A DNA stretch of 64,000 nt from an uncultured Clostridium sp. (GCA_902493795.1 CABUQZ010000007.1:1-64000); one strand, 5' to 3'; counted from the first letter of the stretch, positions 43,954-53,352 are shown. Numbers and translations are program-made. The notes: a model not told the origin generated them from the sequence alone.

Positions 43954-44237
43954 ATTTCACCTCCATAATTTTCCAACATAATTATATAATATTAGACATT
44001 ATCTAGTCCATAATATCAATAGAATATGGGAAGACTACCATAATTATTAGACATTAATTGACAAAAAATGGTATACACAAAAAAATAAATGCTACTTAAA
44101 AGCATTGAATAAGAAAAAATAATAAGATATAATCATATTAGAATAAAAAATAATAGAGTTAGTGAAACATGCATTTTACAAGTAAATTAAATAAATAAAT
44201 AAACTATAATTTTTTATAAGTTGGATGGAAAGTGAAT
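43954..44237. other. Divergent intergenic region
   Basis: 284 bases, no ORF. It carries the plus promoter at 44105-44133, an AATGCT / AGCATT hairpin just before it, and the upstream region of the minus-strand glucosaminidase gene. Confidence 0.6.
44105..44133 (+). promoter_or_regulatory. SigA promoter
   Basis: TTGAAT, 17-base spacer, TATAAT at 44128-44133. Leader of about 95 bases to the next start codon. Confidence 0.65.
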
Positions 44238-45428
44238 ATGGAAAATAGTAAGAAAAACAAAAAGACACCAAGCAAAATACAAAACAAGAAAAAAATAACT
44301 ATACAACCAAAAGATGTTAAACAAGAAAAAGAAGAAACAAAAACACCTAAAGTAAAACGCGTTGTAAAAAGAAAAAATATTGATCCAAAAAATCTAATTA
44401 TATTACTAGGAGTAATAGTTTTACTAATAATCTTCTTAATCGTGCTTTTTAATTCTAGAAATAAAGATAATGCTCTTGATGTTTTAGAGGAAAAAGGAGA
44501 CCAGATTGATTTAACAGAAAAAGAAGATTTTGCACCAGAAAAATTTCTTAGAGACTACATAAAATGTCATAACGTAGAGCAAAAAAATATAGTCTATTAT
44601 GATATCCCAGAAAAACTAGCATATGCTGTACAGGATTCTGAGTTTAACAAACAGTATTTTGAAAAGGGTAAAAATGTAAACTACTCTATAGTAGCAAATG
44701 TTTTCTACAATATATCTGCTGACGATTTAATTGATAAATATCAAGAAATAACAAGTGAAAATGAGTACATTAAAAGTTCGTATTCAATTTTAAAAAGCAA
44801 AGAAAATAATGTAAAGATATTGAAGTTTGATTATGTAAATAATGTAAAGAATGAACCCGAATTGTTATACACTGGTCAAGAAATATATTTTGTCTTAGAA
44901 ATAGATGGAGGAGATACTTTCTCTCTAGAATATAAATTGATTGATCAAAAAATGTCTGATAGATTATTAAATGAAATAGCAAATGGAATTGAAGTAGATA
45001 ATAATAAAGGAAATTATTTGGTATTAACAAAGAATAATAGTGTTTTAACGGGTTCATTGAAATCTATCGATAGATATTACTATGAGTTATATAATTTTAA
45101 TATCAAAATAGATGCTGATAAATATGTTGAAGTAGAAGATTCAAATAATTCATACAATCAAACAACATTAAAAAACAAAGAAAATAATGAAATAGTAACA
45201 ATAAAAACTTCTTACAACAACTTAAGTACAATAAAAAAATCCATAAGTAATGTTATAGAAACAAAAGTAACAATTAATAATAAAGAATTTACAAAACTAT
45301 ACAATAATGAAAAAACACATTATATATACATAACAGATAATAAAAATACATATGAAGTTATTTTGAATACAAATGGAAAATCTAAAATTGAGGATTTTAC
45401 TAATTTTACAGTAGAAAAAGTAGATTAA
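44238..45428 (+). CDS. Single-pass membrane protein with large exported domain, unknown
   Basis: 396 residues. A very basic 45-residue cytoplasmic head (Lys/Pro/Thr), one membrane helix (about 50-72), then about 320 exported residues rich in Asn, Lys, Glu and Ile without a family I recognise. The single-pass plan matches several surface proteins in this window. The ATG at 44238 is preferred over the GTG at 44232, both close to GGATGGAAAG. A terminator follows. Only location is supported. Confidence 0.6.
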   Translation: MENSKKNKKTPSKIQNKKKITIQPKDVKQEKEETKTPKVKRVVKRKNIDPKNLIILLGVIVLLIIFLIVLFNSRNKDNALDVLEEKGDQIDLTEKEDFAPEKFLRDYIKCHNVEQKNIVYYDIPEKLAYAVQDSEFNKQYFEKGKNVNYSIVANVFYNISADDLIDKYQEITSENEYIKSSYSILKSKENNVKILKFDYVNNVKNEPELLYTGQEIYFVLEIDGGDTFSLEYKLIDQKMSDRLLNEIANGIEVDNNKGNYLVLTKNNSVLTGSLKSIDRYYYELYNFNIKIDADKYVEVEDSNNSYNQTTLKNKENNEIVTIKTSYNNLSTIKKSISNVIETKVTINNKEFTKLYNNEKTHYIYITDNKNTYEVILNTNGKSKIEDFTNFTVEKVD

Positions 45429-45433
45429 CGAAA

Positions 45434-45462
45434 TGATAGTCTTTTATGGCTATCTTTTATTT
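45434..45462 (+). terminator. Intrinsic terminator
   Basis: GATAGTC / GGCTATC stem (one G-U) with a TTTTATTTTATTT tail. Confidence 0.75.
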
Positions 45463-45549
45463 TATTTAAAAATTTGGTAAAATATTTATATATATCTTTA
45501 TTGATAACAACTTAAAGTATATAATAATTATTTAAAAAGAGGTGTTACC

Positions 45550-46029
45550 ATGGAGAAGAAGAAAAAAGTATTATTTATTTCTTCAACTGGAGGGCATTTA
45601 TCAGAATTAATGAGACTTTCTCCTATGTTTGATAAATATGATTATTTCATTATAACGGAAAAAACAAAATCTAATTTAGGACTTAAGGATATATATCCTA
45701 ATAGAGTCGGTTATTTGGTATATGGCACTAAAAGAAGAATATTAACTTATCCATTTAAACTTTTGTATAATTCGTTTAAAAGCTTGTTTTACTTTATTAA
45801 AATAAGACCACAAGTAGTTATAACAACAGGAACACATACTGCTGGGCCTATGTGTTGTATTGCTAAACTTTTTAGAAAAAAAGTAATATATATAGAAACA
45901 CTTGCAAATAGTAAGACAAAAACAGCAACAGGAAGATTAATTTATCATATTGCAGATTTATTCATTGTACAGTGGGAAGATATGTTAAAACTCTATCCTA
46001 AAGCTAAATATGGAGGGTGGATTTACTAA
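45550..46029 (+). CDS. pssD: Alg14/PssD-like glycosyltransferase subunit
   Basis: 159 residues, the membrane-recruiting half of a split GT28-type enzyme. FISSTGGHLSELMRL at the N-terminus, then PQVVITTGTHTAGPMC and the VIYIETLAN segment match PssD/EpsE/Alg14 proteins. Its partner, the donor-binding Alg13-like half, starts in the overlapping TAATG at 46029. Together they add the second sugar of a lipid-linked oligosaccharide at the cytoplasmic membrane face. AGAGGTG precedes the ATG. Confidence 0.88.
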   Translation: MEKKKKVLFISSTGGHLSELMRLSPMFDKYDYFIITEKTKSNLGLKDIYPNRVGYLVYGTKRRILTYPFKLLYNSFKSLFYFIKIRPQVVITTGTHTAGPMCCIAKLFRKKVIYIETLANSKTKTATGRLIYHIADLFIVQWEDMLKLYPKAKYGGWIY

Positions 46030-46508
46030 TGATATTTGTAACACTAGGAACTAATGATGAAAGTTTTGGAAGATTATTAAAAGCAATAGATAAAGAAATA
46101 GAGAAGAAAACGATAAAAGAGCGAGTAGTTGTACAAGCTGGATGCACAAAATACGAAAGCAAAAATATGGAGATATTCGATCTTATTCCAAGAGATGAGT
46201 TCGATAAATTAATAAGTGAATGTGATTTATTAATAACGCATGGAGGAGTAGGAAGTATCTTAACAGGTATTACTAAGGGTAAAAAAGTAATTGCAGTACC
46301 ACGTCTTGCTAAATATAAAGAACATGGTAATGACCACCAACTACAAATTGTGGAAAACTTTAGTAAAAAGAAGTATATCTTAGCAGTTAAAGATATGAAT
46401 AAATTAGGAAAAATAATAGAAAAATCTAAAACGTTTAAACCACAAAAATTTGTAAGCAATACAAATAATATAATAAATATGATAGAAGACTATATCGATA
46501 ATCTTTAG
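46029..46508 (+). CDS. pssE: Alg13/PssE-like glycosyltransferase subunit
   Basis: 159 residues, GT28 C-terminal fold. It starts MIFVTLGTNDESFGRL, the standard PssE opening, and has the UDP-sugar-binding LITHGGVGSI and PRLAKYKEHGNDHQ. The ATG at 46029 shares a base with the pssD stop; GGAGGGTGG lies 8 bases ahead, inside pssD. Forms the catalytic complex with the Alg14-like protein. A DUF6056-like membrane protein follows after 8 bases, implying one pathway. Confidence 0.88.
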   Translation: MIFVTLGTNDESFGRLLKAIDKEIEKKTIKERVVVQAGCTKYESKNMEIFDLIPRDEFDKLISECDLLITHGGVGSILTGITKGKKVIAVPRLAKYKEHGNDHQLQIVENFSKKKYILAVKDMNKLGKIIEKSKTFKPQKFVSNTNNIINMIEDYIDNL

Positions 46509-46516
46509 GAGATTTT

Positions 46517-47986
46517 ATGAAAGAAAAACTAGAAACAATAACATTTAAACATAATGTAACCTTGTTTACTTTTTTCCTTTTCTTTTTTCTATGTCTATTA
46601 TCACCAATAAGTGGAGATGACTGGAAAAGCTACATAATTGGAAAAGAAGGGTTAATGGAATGCTTTTCTAACATTGACTTCCAAGATGGGAGAGTATTAA
46701 GTGGCTTCTTAATAAATTTCTTGTCTTATAACAAGATTTTATTTAATTTTATATTTGCTTATTTAATGGGGCAATTTGTTAGAATATGTAACGATTTAAT
46801 GGGAAATGTTAAAACGAAATACTTGTATTTATATCCAGTAATTGGAGTTTTACTAGTAAGTACATTTATGTTTTCTTATAACTATATGTCTGTAACTAGT
46901 GCTATAGCATACACATTCCCAGTAATACTATTCTTTATGTATTTTTATCAATTGCTAAAAGATGAAGAAATAAATAAATTATCAATGTTAAAACTTTTGT
47001 TAATGGCAACATATATTTCTTTATCTTCCATTCATATAGCAATAACATTTTTTATAGCAAATTTAATATATTTTATAGCAGATGTAAATAAAAAAATTAA
47101 TGTTAAAACATTTATAATTCTTACAGTAGAATTTTTGCTAATATTAGTAAGTATGAGTTTTATCGATTACACTATTGTTTATACAAACTACAATGATATT
47201 TTAGGAAATATAAGTTATTTAATAGATAGAGTATTTTCAAATAACATAATACTAATTATTATAGGAGCAATTCCAATAAACTTTTATTTAAATGAAAAAT
47301 TAAAAGAAAATACTTATAAAAGGGTAGTAATAACATTATTTGATATGATTTTAGTATTCTCTTTAGGATACAATTTCTTCTATTATTCCCCAGTTAACTT
47401 AAATTTAGTTCTTAGTAAGTATAGTGGAATATTTGCAACTGAAAACTGGTATTATATTTTATATTTCTTAACATATATGGTACTATTTGTCTTAAGTATG
47501 AACTATTATATAAAGAATAGGAAGTTACATAAGACACTAAACATATTTACAACATCTAGTTTAATTCTTATGATATTTCTTATAATCTCACCAATATTTG
47601 ATAAAGGAAACATAATCTTCATCATATTTACAATAATACTTATCTCATGCATACTAGCAAAAGAAATGAATACAAAAGTTTATATTAAAATAGTAAAACT
47701 AACAGTTATTTTGTTAACTATATATTATGTATCAATGTTTGGAATAATAAAGTATATAGATAAAACAATAACTGATTACATAGAAGAACAGCTTAATACA
47801 ACTGAAACAAACATAGAAGTAAAGGCAAATCCATTATATTTAGTATGGAGATATAACCCAGTTGATTACTTCCAAATAAAAGATTTTAAGAAATTTTATG
47901 AAATACCAGAAACATATACAATAGAAGTAAAATATTTTGGAATATTTGAAAAAATAGAAAAGAAAGTAAAGGATAATGATTTTTAA
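46517..47986 (+). CDS. Polytopic membrane protein, DUF6056-like
   Basis: 489 residues, about ten membrane helices. After the first helix comes PISGDDWKSYIIG and then FQDGRVLSGF, matching the GDDW and [WQ]-[ED]-GR positions of the protein at 20.4-21.9 kb, so the two are paralogues. A soluble tail of about 70 residues follows. AGGAG precedes the ATG, 8 bases after pssE. A GT-C-like glycan transfer role is inferred from the exported acidic motif and from glycosyltransferase neighbours at both loci. Confidence 0.72.
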   Translation: MKEKLETITFKHNVTLFTFFLFFFLCLLSPISGDDWKSYIIGKEGLMECFSNIDFQDGRVLSGFLINFLSYNKILFNFIFAYLMGQFVRICNDLMGNVKTKYLYLYPVIGVLLVSTFMFSYNYMSVTSAIAYTFPVILFFMYFYQLLKDEEINKLSMLKLLLMATYISLSSIHIAITFFIANLIYFIADVNKKINVKTFIILTVEFLLILVSMSFIDYTIVYTNYNDILGNISYLIDRVFSNNIILIIIGAIPINFYLNEKLKENTYKRVVITLFDMILVFSLGYNFFYYSPVNLNLVLSKYSGIFATENWYYILYFLTYMVLFVLSMNYYIKNRKLHKTLNIFTTSSLILMIFLIISPIFDKGNIIFIIFTIILISCILAKEMNTKVYIKIVKLTVILLTIYYVSMFGIIKYIDKTITDYIEEQLNTTETNIEVKANPLYLVWRYNPVDYFQIKDFKKFYEIPETYTIEVKYFGIFEKIEKKVKDNDF

Positions 47987-48031
47987 GTCACTATTCTTTT
48001 TTTTTACTTCATCTATATTTCATAAAATATT

Positions 48032-48060
48032 GAAACTTTTCATAAGTTTCTTTTTTCTTT
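48032..48060 (+). terminator. Intrinsic terminator of the pssD-pssE unit
   Basis: GAAACTT / AAGTTTC, 7 bp with a 5-base loop, followed by a T-rich tract. Confidence 0.75.
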
Positions 48061-48114
48061 GTTAAAAATGTTATATAATAATATTACAACAATAAGAAAG
48101 GATGATATTTATTT

Positions 48115-51100
48115 ATGTATAAAATAATGGATGGAAATGAAGCCTGTAGTTATGTAGCTTATAATTTCTCAGAACTTGCAGGAATATATCCTATAACACC
48201 AGCATCTCCAATGGCAGAATATACTGATAAATGGGCAGGAACTGGTAAGAAAAACTTTTGGAACGATGAAGTTAAAGTAGTAGAGATGGAAAGTGAAGCA
48301 GGAGCTATTGCAACAGTTCATGGAGCTTTACAAAATGGAATACTTGCAACAACTTTTACTGCCTCTCAAGGACTTTTATTGATGATTCCAAACATGTATA
48401 AAATAGCAGGAGAATTACTTCCATGTGTTGTAAATGTAGCAGCACGAAGCCTAGCAACTCATGCTTTATCAATACTTGGAGATCATCAAGATATATATGC
48501 AACTCGTGCAACTGGATTTGCCTTTTTAGCATCAAGTTCAGTTCAACAAGTAATGGATTTAACAAGTGTAAGTTATCTTTCAACTTTAAAAGGAAGAGTG
48601 CCTTTTGTTAATTTCTTCGATGGATTTAGAACAAGTCATGAACTTCAAAAAATAGAATTACTTAACCTAGATAAAATAAAACCATTAATCGATAAAAAAG
48701 CTTTAAGTGAATTTAGAAAAAGAGCTTTATCAATTAATAATGTAACTCGTGGAACTAATGAAAATGATGATATTTATTTCCAAATTACAGAAGCTCATAA
48801 CAAGTATTATGATGCTTTACCTGATATCGTAAATGATTATATGGAAGAAATATCCAAAATAACAGGAAGAGATTACAAACCATTTAATTATTATGGAGCA
48901 GAAGATGCTACAAAAGTAATAGTAGCTATGGGATCTGGTTGTGAAGTAATTAAAGATACTATCGATAAAGTAGGAGATAAAGAAAAAATTGGATTAATAG
49001 AAGTACATCTATATAGACCATTTAGTAGCAAATACTTATTAAATGTTTTACCAAAGACAGTAAAAAGTATTGCAGTTTTAGATAGAACTAAAGAAAATGG
49101 AGCTCATGAACCACTATACCTAGATGTAGTAAGTGTTATTAAAGAAGCAAATCTTGATATTAAAGTAATTGGAGGACGTTTTGGATTATCTAGTAAAGAT
49201 ACTACTCCAGAACAAATTTATGCTGTATATAAATTCTTAGATAACAAAGATAATTTCAATGGATTTACAATTGGTATTACAGATGACGTTACAAACTTAT
49301 CACTTGAGCCAGTTGACTTTGGTTACAAATCAAGTACTCATGAAATTTTAATTTGGGGATTTGGATCAGATGGAATGGTAAGTGTATCTAAAGACTTATT
49401 AAAAATCGTTGGAAATAACACTAATGCCTATGCTCAAGGATATTTTGAATACGATTCTAAAAAATCAGGTGGAGTAACAAGATGTCATTTAAGATTAGGA
49501 CAAAACGAAATAAGAGAAGCTTTCTATGTTAAAACACCAGCTTTAGTAGTATGTACAAAGGACACATACCTAAAAAAATATGAAATGCTTGATACTATAG
49601 AGGAAAATGGAACATTCATTTTAAATACTTCAAAAAGTAAAGAAGAAGTACTTCTTTATATGACTAATCATGATAAGAAGATTTTAAAAGACAAGAATAT
49701 CAAATTCTATATAATAAATGCTAATGATTTAGCTCGTTCTGTAGGACTAGGTAACAAAATAAATACAATTATGGCAACAGTAATCTTTAAAATTGGTAAA
49801 TTAATTGATTTTAACTTTGCTATAAATGAAATTAAAAAATCACTAGAAACATTATTTACTAACAAAGGAAAAGAAGTTATTGAAAAAAATATTAAAGCAA
49901 TAGATAAAGCTTTAGAAACTCTTGAACTTGTTAATAAAGATGATATTAAAGTAACTGATGAAATTGAAAATAATGAAGAAAAGAGTGTTTTTGATCTTAT
50001 CATTGGAAGAAAGGGTAATGAATTAAAAGTTAGCCAGTTAGAAGAGTATGTAGATGGTACATTCCCAGGTGGAAAGAGTAAATATGAAAAACGTGATATG
50101 ACAGATATTCTTCCTTGCTATGACCCTAGTAAATGTATTATGTGTAACCAGTGTGCTTTTGTCTGTCCTCATGGAGTAATAAGACCATATTTACTTGATG
50201 AAGATGAAGAAAAGAAAGCACCACAGGAAGTAAAAGATAAACTTCAAGATGCTTTAATAAAAGATCAAAAATTAAAATTCACAATAAGCGTTAATATGGA
50301 TCAATGTACTGGTTGTGGTTTATGTAGTAATGTCTGCCCAGGTAAAAAAGGTGAAAAAGCAATCACTATGAAACCTACAGGAGAAGTTAAAAACGATGCT
50401 ACAGTAAAAGCTTCAGAATACTTATATAATGAAGTTAAAGAAAAGAAACCAATGAACGTAAACACAGTAAAAGGAAGCCAATTTGCTAAACCAAAAATAG
50501 AATTCCCAGGAGCGTGTGCTGGTTGTGGAGAAACACCATACTTAAAACTATTAACTCAATTATTTGGTGGAGAATTAGTAATATCTAATGCCACTGGATG
50601 TTCATCAATTTATGGAGGAAGTATTCCAGCAACATCATATAATATTCCATGGGCTAACTCATTATTTGAAGATAATGCAGAATTTGGTTATGGTATAGCA
50701 CTAGCTGATAAACTTCATAAAGAAAGAATCAAAAAAGTAATTTACAATAACTTAAAAGCAATTCCAGATGAATATAAAGAAATAGTATCTTCTTACTATA
50801 AACATTGTGATTATGAATCAAGTTGTCTATTATATGAATCAGTTAAAAATATTAAATTAAGAGAATTAACTGAATTAAAAGAATTCATTAAAACTAAATC
50901 ATTCTGGATAGTAGGTGGAGATGGATGGGCATATGATATTGGATACAATGGACTAGACCACGTTCTTTCTAACAAAGAAAATGTTAATATTCTAGTACTT
51001 GATACAGAAGTATATTCTAATACAGGTGGACAATCATCTAAATCTAGTAAAGTAGGAAGTGTTGCTAAGTTTACTTCAACAGGAAAAACAGTTGCTAAAA

Positions 51101-51537
51101 AAGATTTAGCTAAAATGGCTTTATCTTATCCACATGTATATGTTGCAACAATATCTTTAGGAGCAAACCCAGTTCAAGCAATTAAAGCCTTCACAGAAGC
51201 TAAAAACTATAATGGACCATCTATTATAATTGCCTATGCTCCTTGTATAGCTCAAGGATTAAAAGTAGGTATGGGAGACTCAATTGGAGAAGAAAAACGT
51301 GCTACAGAAGCAGGATACTTCCCAATATTTAGATATAATCCAGAAACAAAAGTATTCTCATTAGATTCTAAAGCAGATTTCTCTAAATACACAGAGTTCC
51401 TTGAAGGAGAAACAAGATATGCATCTTTAGGAAAAGTAAATAAAGATGAAAAATTAAACTTATACGAACAAAATAAAGCTAATGCTGAGGGTAGATATAA
51501 ATACTATGAATCCCTTGCAAATAAAGAAAAAGAGTAG
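48115..51537 (+). CDS. nifJ: Pyruvate:ferredoxin (flavodoxin) oxidoreductase
   Basis: 1140 residues, a single-chain PFOR converting pyruvate and CoA to acetyl-CoA, CO2 and reduced ferredoxin. N-terminal domain I has YPITPASPMAE and EMESEAGAIATVHGAL; the middle holds two ferredoxin motifs (CIMCNQCAFVCPH, CTGCGLCSNVCPG); the C-terminal TPP domain has GACAGCGETPY, GGDGWAYDIGY and DTEVYSNTGGQSSKS. All cluster-ligand Cys are present. It indicates anaerobic metabolism and feeds acetate kinase. TATAAT at 48074-48079; AAGGATG ahead of the ATG. Confidence 0.97.
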   Translation: MYKIMDGNEACSYVAYNFSELAGIYPITPASPMAEYTDKWAGTGKKNFWNDEVKVVEMESEAGAIATVHGALQNGILATTFTASQGLLLMIPNMYKIAGELLPCVVNVAARSLATHALSILGDHQDIYATRATGFAFLASSSVQQVMDLTSVSYLSTLKGRVPFVNFFDGFRTSHELQKIELLNLDKIKPLIDKKALSEFRKRALSINNVTRGTNENDDIYFQITEAHNKYYDALPDIVNDYMEEISKITGRDYKPFNYYGAEDATKVIVAMGSGCEVIKDTIDKVGDKEKIGLIEVHLYRPFSSKYLLNVLPKTVKSIAVLDRTKENGAHEPLYLDVVSVIKEANLDIKVIGGRFGLSSKDTTPEQIYAVYKFLDNKDNFNGFTIGITDDVTNLSLEPVDFGYKSSTHEILIWGFGSDGMVSVSKDLLKIVGNNTNAYAQGYFEYDSKKSGGVTRCHLRLGQNEIREAFYVKTPALVVCTKDTYLKKYEMLDTIEENGTFILNTSKSKEEVLLYMTNHDKKILKDKNIKFYIINANDLARSVGLGNKINTIMATVIFKIGKLIDFNFAINEIKKSLETLFTNKGKEVIEKNIKAIDKALETLELVNKDDIKVTDEIENNEEKSVFDLIIGRKGNELKVSQLEEYVDGTFPGGKSKYEKRDMTDILPCYDPSKCIMCNQCAFVCPHGVIRPYLLDEDEEKKAPQEVKDKLQDALIKDQKLKFTISVNMDQCTGCGLCSNVCPGKKGEKAITMKPTGEVKNDATVKASEYLYNEVKEKKPMNVNTVKGSQFAKPKIEFPGACAGCGETPYLKLLTQLFGGELVISNATGCSSIYGGSIPATSYNIPWANSLFEDNAEFGYGIALADKLHKERIKKVIYNNLKAIPDEYKEIVSSYYKHCDYESSCLLYESVKNIKLRELTELKEFIKTKSFWIVGGDGWAYDIGYNGLDHVLSNKENVNILVLDTEVYSNTGGQSSKSSKVGSVAKFTSTGKTVAKKDLAKMALSYPHVYVATISLGANPVQAIKAFTEAKNYNGPSIIIAYAPCIAQGLKVGMGDSIGEEKRATEAGYFPIFRYNPETKVFSLDSKADFSKYTEFLEGETRYASLGKVNKDEKLNLYEQNKANAEGRYKYYESLANKEKE

Positions 51538-51552
51538 AAATACTCTTTTTTG
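51528..51552 (+). terminator. Intrinsic terminator spanning the nifJ stop codon
   Basis: AGAGTA / TACTCT stem with a 4-base loop and six T. The TAG stop is within the stem. Confidence 0.85.
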
Positions 51553-51631
51553 ATGCACAAAATCTCCATTTTGTCAAATTGACAAAAAATTAAACTTTGC
51601 TAGAATATTTCTACATAGGGAGATGATGTCA

Positions 51632-52618
51632 TTGCAAGACATAAAAAATTTAAAAGTAAACCTGGAAAACAAGATATTAGAAAGTGATCAAGTTATGATA
51701 ATGCCTCATAAAAGTGCAGATTTTGATGCTATTGCATCATCTATAGGTATGTCACTAATATCACAAGAACTAAAAAAAGATAATCACATAGTGATAGGTG
51801 ATGCAATATATGATCTTGATCATGGAGTTCAAAATATAATAGAAGATATAAAAAATAGTCATTCTATAATATGTGTTGATGATTATGAAGGAAAGAAAAC
51901 AAAAGATACGCTTAATATACTATGTGATGTTAATAAACCAAAATTGACATATGTTCAAAACTTTGACAAAGATCATCTAGCAATAATAGATCATCATGAC
52001 AAAGATAGTGAAACATTTGATGCAGCAATTGAGCACATCGATACAACAGTATCAAGTACTTCAGAGATGCTAGTGTGCCTTTTAGGAGCATATAAAATAC
52101 ATATACCAGCTAATATTGCTAATATTCTATTAACTGGAATATTGTTAGATACTAATAGATTATCTAAAAATGTATCAAGAGATACAATGAAAGCAGTTAC
52201 TAAGTTGCTTGAAAAAGGTGCTTCTATGGATAAAGCTGGAGAGTTTTTTACTGAAGACTTCAATAGCGATAGAAGAGTTCAAGAACTAGTAAGTAGTACT
52301 AAGTTTTTAAATTATACAACTGCAGTAATAAAAGCAGGAGAAGATAAAGAATACACAAAAGAAGAACTAGCTAAAGCTGCTGATTATTTACTTCGCTACA
52401 AAGTGGACGCTGCATACGCAATAGGAAATATTGGAAATGGAATAATATCAATAAGTGCAAGAAGTAAAGAGTCAGTTAATGTTGGTGACGTTATGAGAGA
52501 ATTAGGTGGAGGAGGAAATCAGTTTTCTGGAGCTACAAAACTAGAAGGAACAACAATAGAAGAAACTGAAAAAAAACTACAAAAAATAATTCTTCCATAT
52601 TATAGTGTTAAAAAATAA
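51632..52618 (+). CDS. Stand-alone GdpP-like DHH/DHHA1 phosphodiesterase
   Basis: 328 residues from the TTG at 51632, placed 4 bases after GGAGATGAT; the ATGs at 51623 and 51626 overlap or crowd that site. The DHH part has HKSADFDAIASSIG, VDDYEG and IIDHHDKD; the DHHA1 part has ARSKESVNVGDVM and GGGGNQFSGATKL. The GGGG-x2-[FT]-x-A-T layout is that of GdpP (c-di-AMP phosphodiesterase), but the membrane, PAS and GGDEF parts are missing and the usual His after GGGG is Asn. DhhP-type proteins are also stand-alone. Probable substrate c-di-AMP or pApA. Confidence 0.78.
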   Translation: MQDIKNLKVNLENKILESDQVMIMPHKSADFDAIASSIGMSLISQELKKDNHIVIGDAIYDLDHGVQNIIEDIKNSHSIICVDDYEGKKTKDTLNILCDVNKPKLTYVQNFDKDHLAIIDHHDKDSETFDAAIEHIDTTVSSTSEMLVCLLGAYKIHIPANIANILLTGILLDTNRLSKNVSRDTMKAVTKLLEKGASMDKAGEFFTEDFNSDRRVQELVSSTKFLNYTTAVIKAGEDKEYTKEELAKAADYLLRYKVDAAYAIGNIGNGIISISARSKESVNVGDVMRELGGGGNQFSGATKLEGTTIEETEKKLQKIILPYYSVKK

Positions 52619-52619
52619 A

Positions 52620-52645
52620 AAAACTGTTCCAACGCGAACAGTTTT
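52620..52645 (+). terminator. Bidirectional terminator
   Basis: AAAACTGTTC / GAACAGTTTT, 10 bp, 6-base loop. On the minus strand it is followed by a longer T run, giving a second stop behind the small RNA. Confidence 0.85.
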
Positions 52646-52652
52646 AAAATGC

Positions 52653-52756
52653 AAAAAAATAGAAGTGCCTCCCCCTGAGAAGGCACCTCATAAAAAGAAT
52701 AAAAAGGGGTTGGCTAGTGTGATACTAGCGACCAATTCGCCAATTACGAATTGGTG
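52653..52756 (-). ncRNA. Candidate small RNA, about 104 nt
   Basis: Minus-strand transcript predicted from a consensus promoter. Its 5' end folds as ACCAATTCG / CGAATTGGT (9 bp), then GCTAGT / ACTAGC (6 bp), then an unpaired CAACCCCUUUUUAUUC stretch, then a terminator AGGTGCCT / AGGCACTT (8 bp) with a T run at 52659-52653. No ORF of note. The C-rich single-stranded part could pair with Shine-Dalgarno sequences. No known RNA family recognised. Confidence 0.7.
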
Positions 52757-52762
52757 ATTTCT

Positions 52763-52791
52763 ATCTTAATCTAAAGGTCAATTTTTGTCAA
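52763..52791 (-). promoter_or_regulatory. Consensus SigA promoter of the small RNA
   Basis: On the minus strand TTGACA (52791-52786), 17-base spacer, TAAGAT (52768-52763). Confidence 0.8.
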
Positions 52792-52884
52792 GTAAAAAAA
52801 ATATTTTTTTAATTAAATTTACTTTTTAAAAAAATAAATATATATTATAAGTACAAAGAAAAAGAAAAGGAGGATAGTTTTTAA

Positions 52885-53319
52885 GTGAGAAGTAATAGTT
52901 TGTTTATTGGAATTATCGGGACTGTTGCTGCTTTTATTACTGCAGCTAATGTCAAAAGTTTAGGAACAAACATCAGTATTACTAATCAAAAAGATGATAG
53001 CATAATAGCTACAGAAACAAGTATACCTAAAAAAGATCAACTATTAGGAACATACGTGGCAAAAAACGATAAGAATACTAAATTAATTTTAAAGAATGAT
53101 GGAACATATTCTTTAACAATTGATGTTTGTGAGGACTATTTATTATTAACGGGAAAGTATGAACTAAGAGATTCTAATTTAAAACTTCATAATAATTCTA
53201 AATATCACGAAGATTTAGATGGAAATGAAGAGTTATCATTCACTATATTAGATGAGAACACAATCATATCTAATGAAAGACTAGTTTGTACAACACAGGA
53301 AACATTGTTTGAAAAATAA
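52885..53319 (+). CDS. Exported small protein with lipocalin-like domain, unknown
   Basis: 144 residues from a GTG at 52885, 9 bases after AAAGGAGGA. A hydrophobic N-terminus (about 5-22) acts as signal or anchor. Residues 50-115 have LLGTYVAKNDKNTKLILKN-like antiparallel strands (split here: LLGTYVA, LILKNDGTYSL, GKYELRDSNLKL), the pattern of small lipocalin-type copper- or lipid-binding domains. Two Cys may form a disulfide. Terminator overlaps its stop codon. Function not known. Confidence 0.65.
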   Translation: MRSNSLFIGIIGTVAAFITAANVKSLGTNISITNQKDDSIIATETSIPKKDQLLGTYVAKNDKNTKLILKNDGTYSLTIDVCEDYLLLTGKYELRDSNLKLHNNSKYHEDLDGNEELSFTILDENTIISNERLVCTTQETLFEK

Positions 53320-53332
53320 CAATGTTTTTTTC
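53300..53332 (+). terminator. Intrinsic terminator spanning the stop codon
   Basis: AAACATTGTT / AACAATGTTT, 10 bp, followed by TTTTTCTTT. The last codons and stop lie in the loop. Confidence 0.8.
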
Positions 53333-53352
53333 TTTAAAAAAAAGCAAAAGTG

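Noticed and set aside
48032..48050. GAAACTT/AAGTTTC palindrome as an operator of nifJ
   Set aside because: It is directly followed by a T-rich tract and lies behind the preceding operon, so a terminator is the simpler reading.
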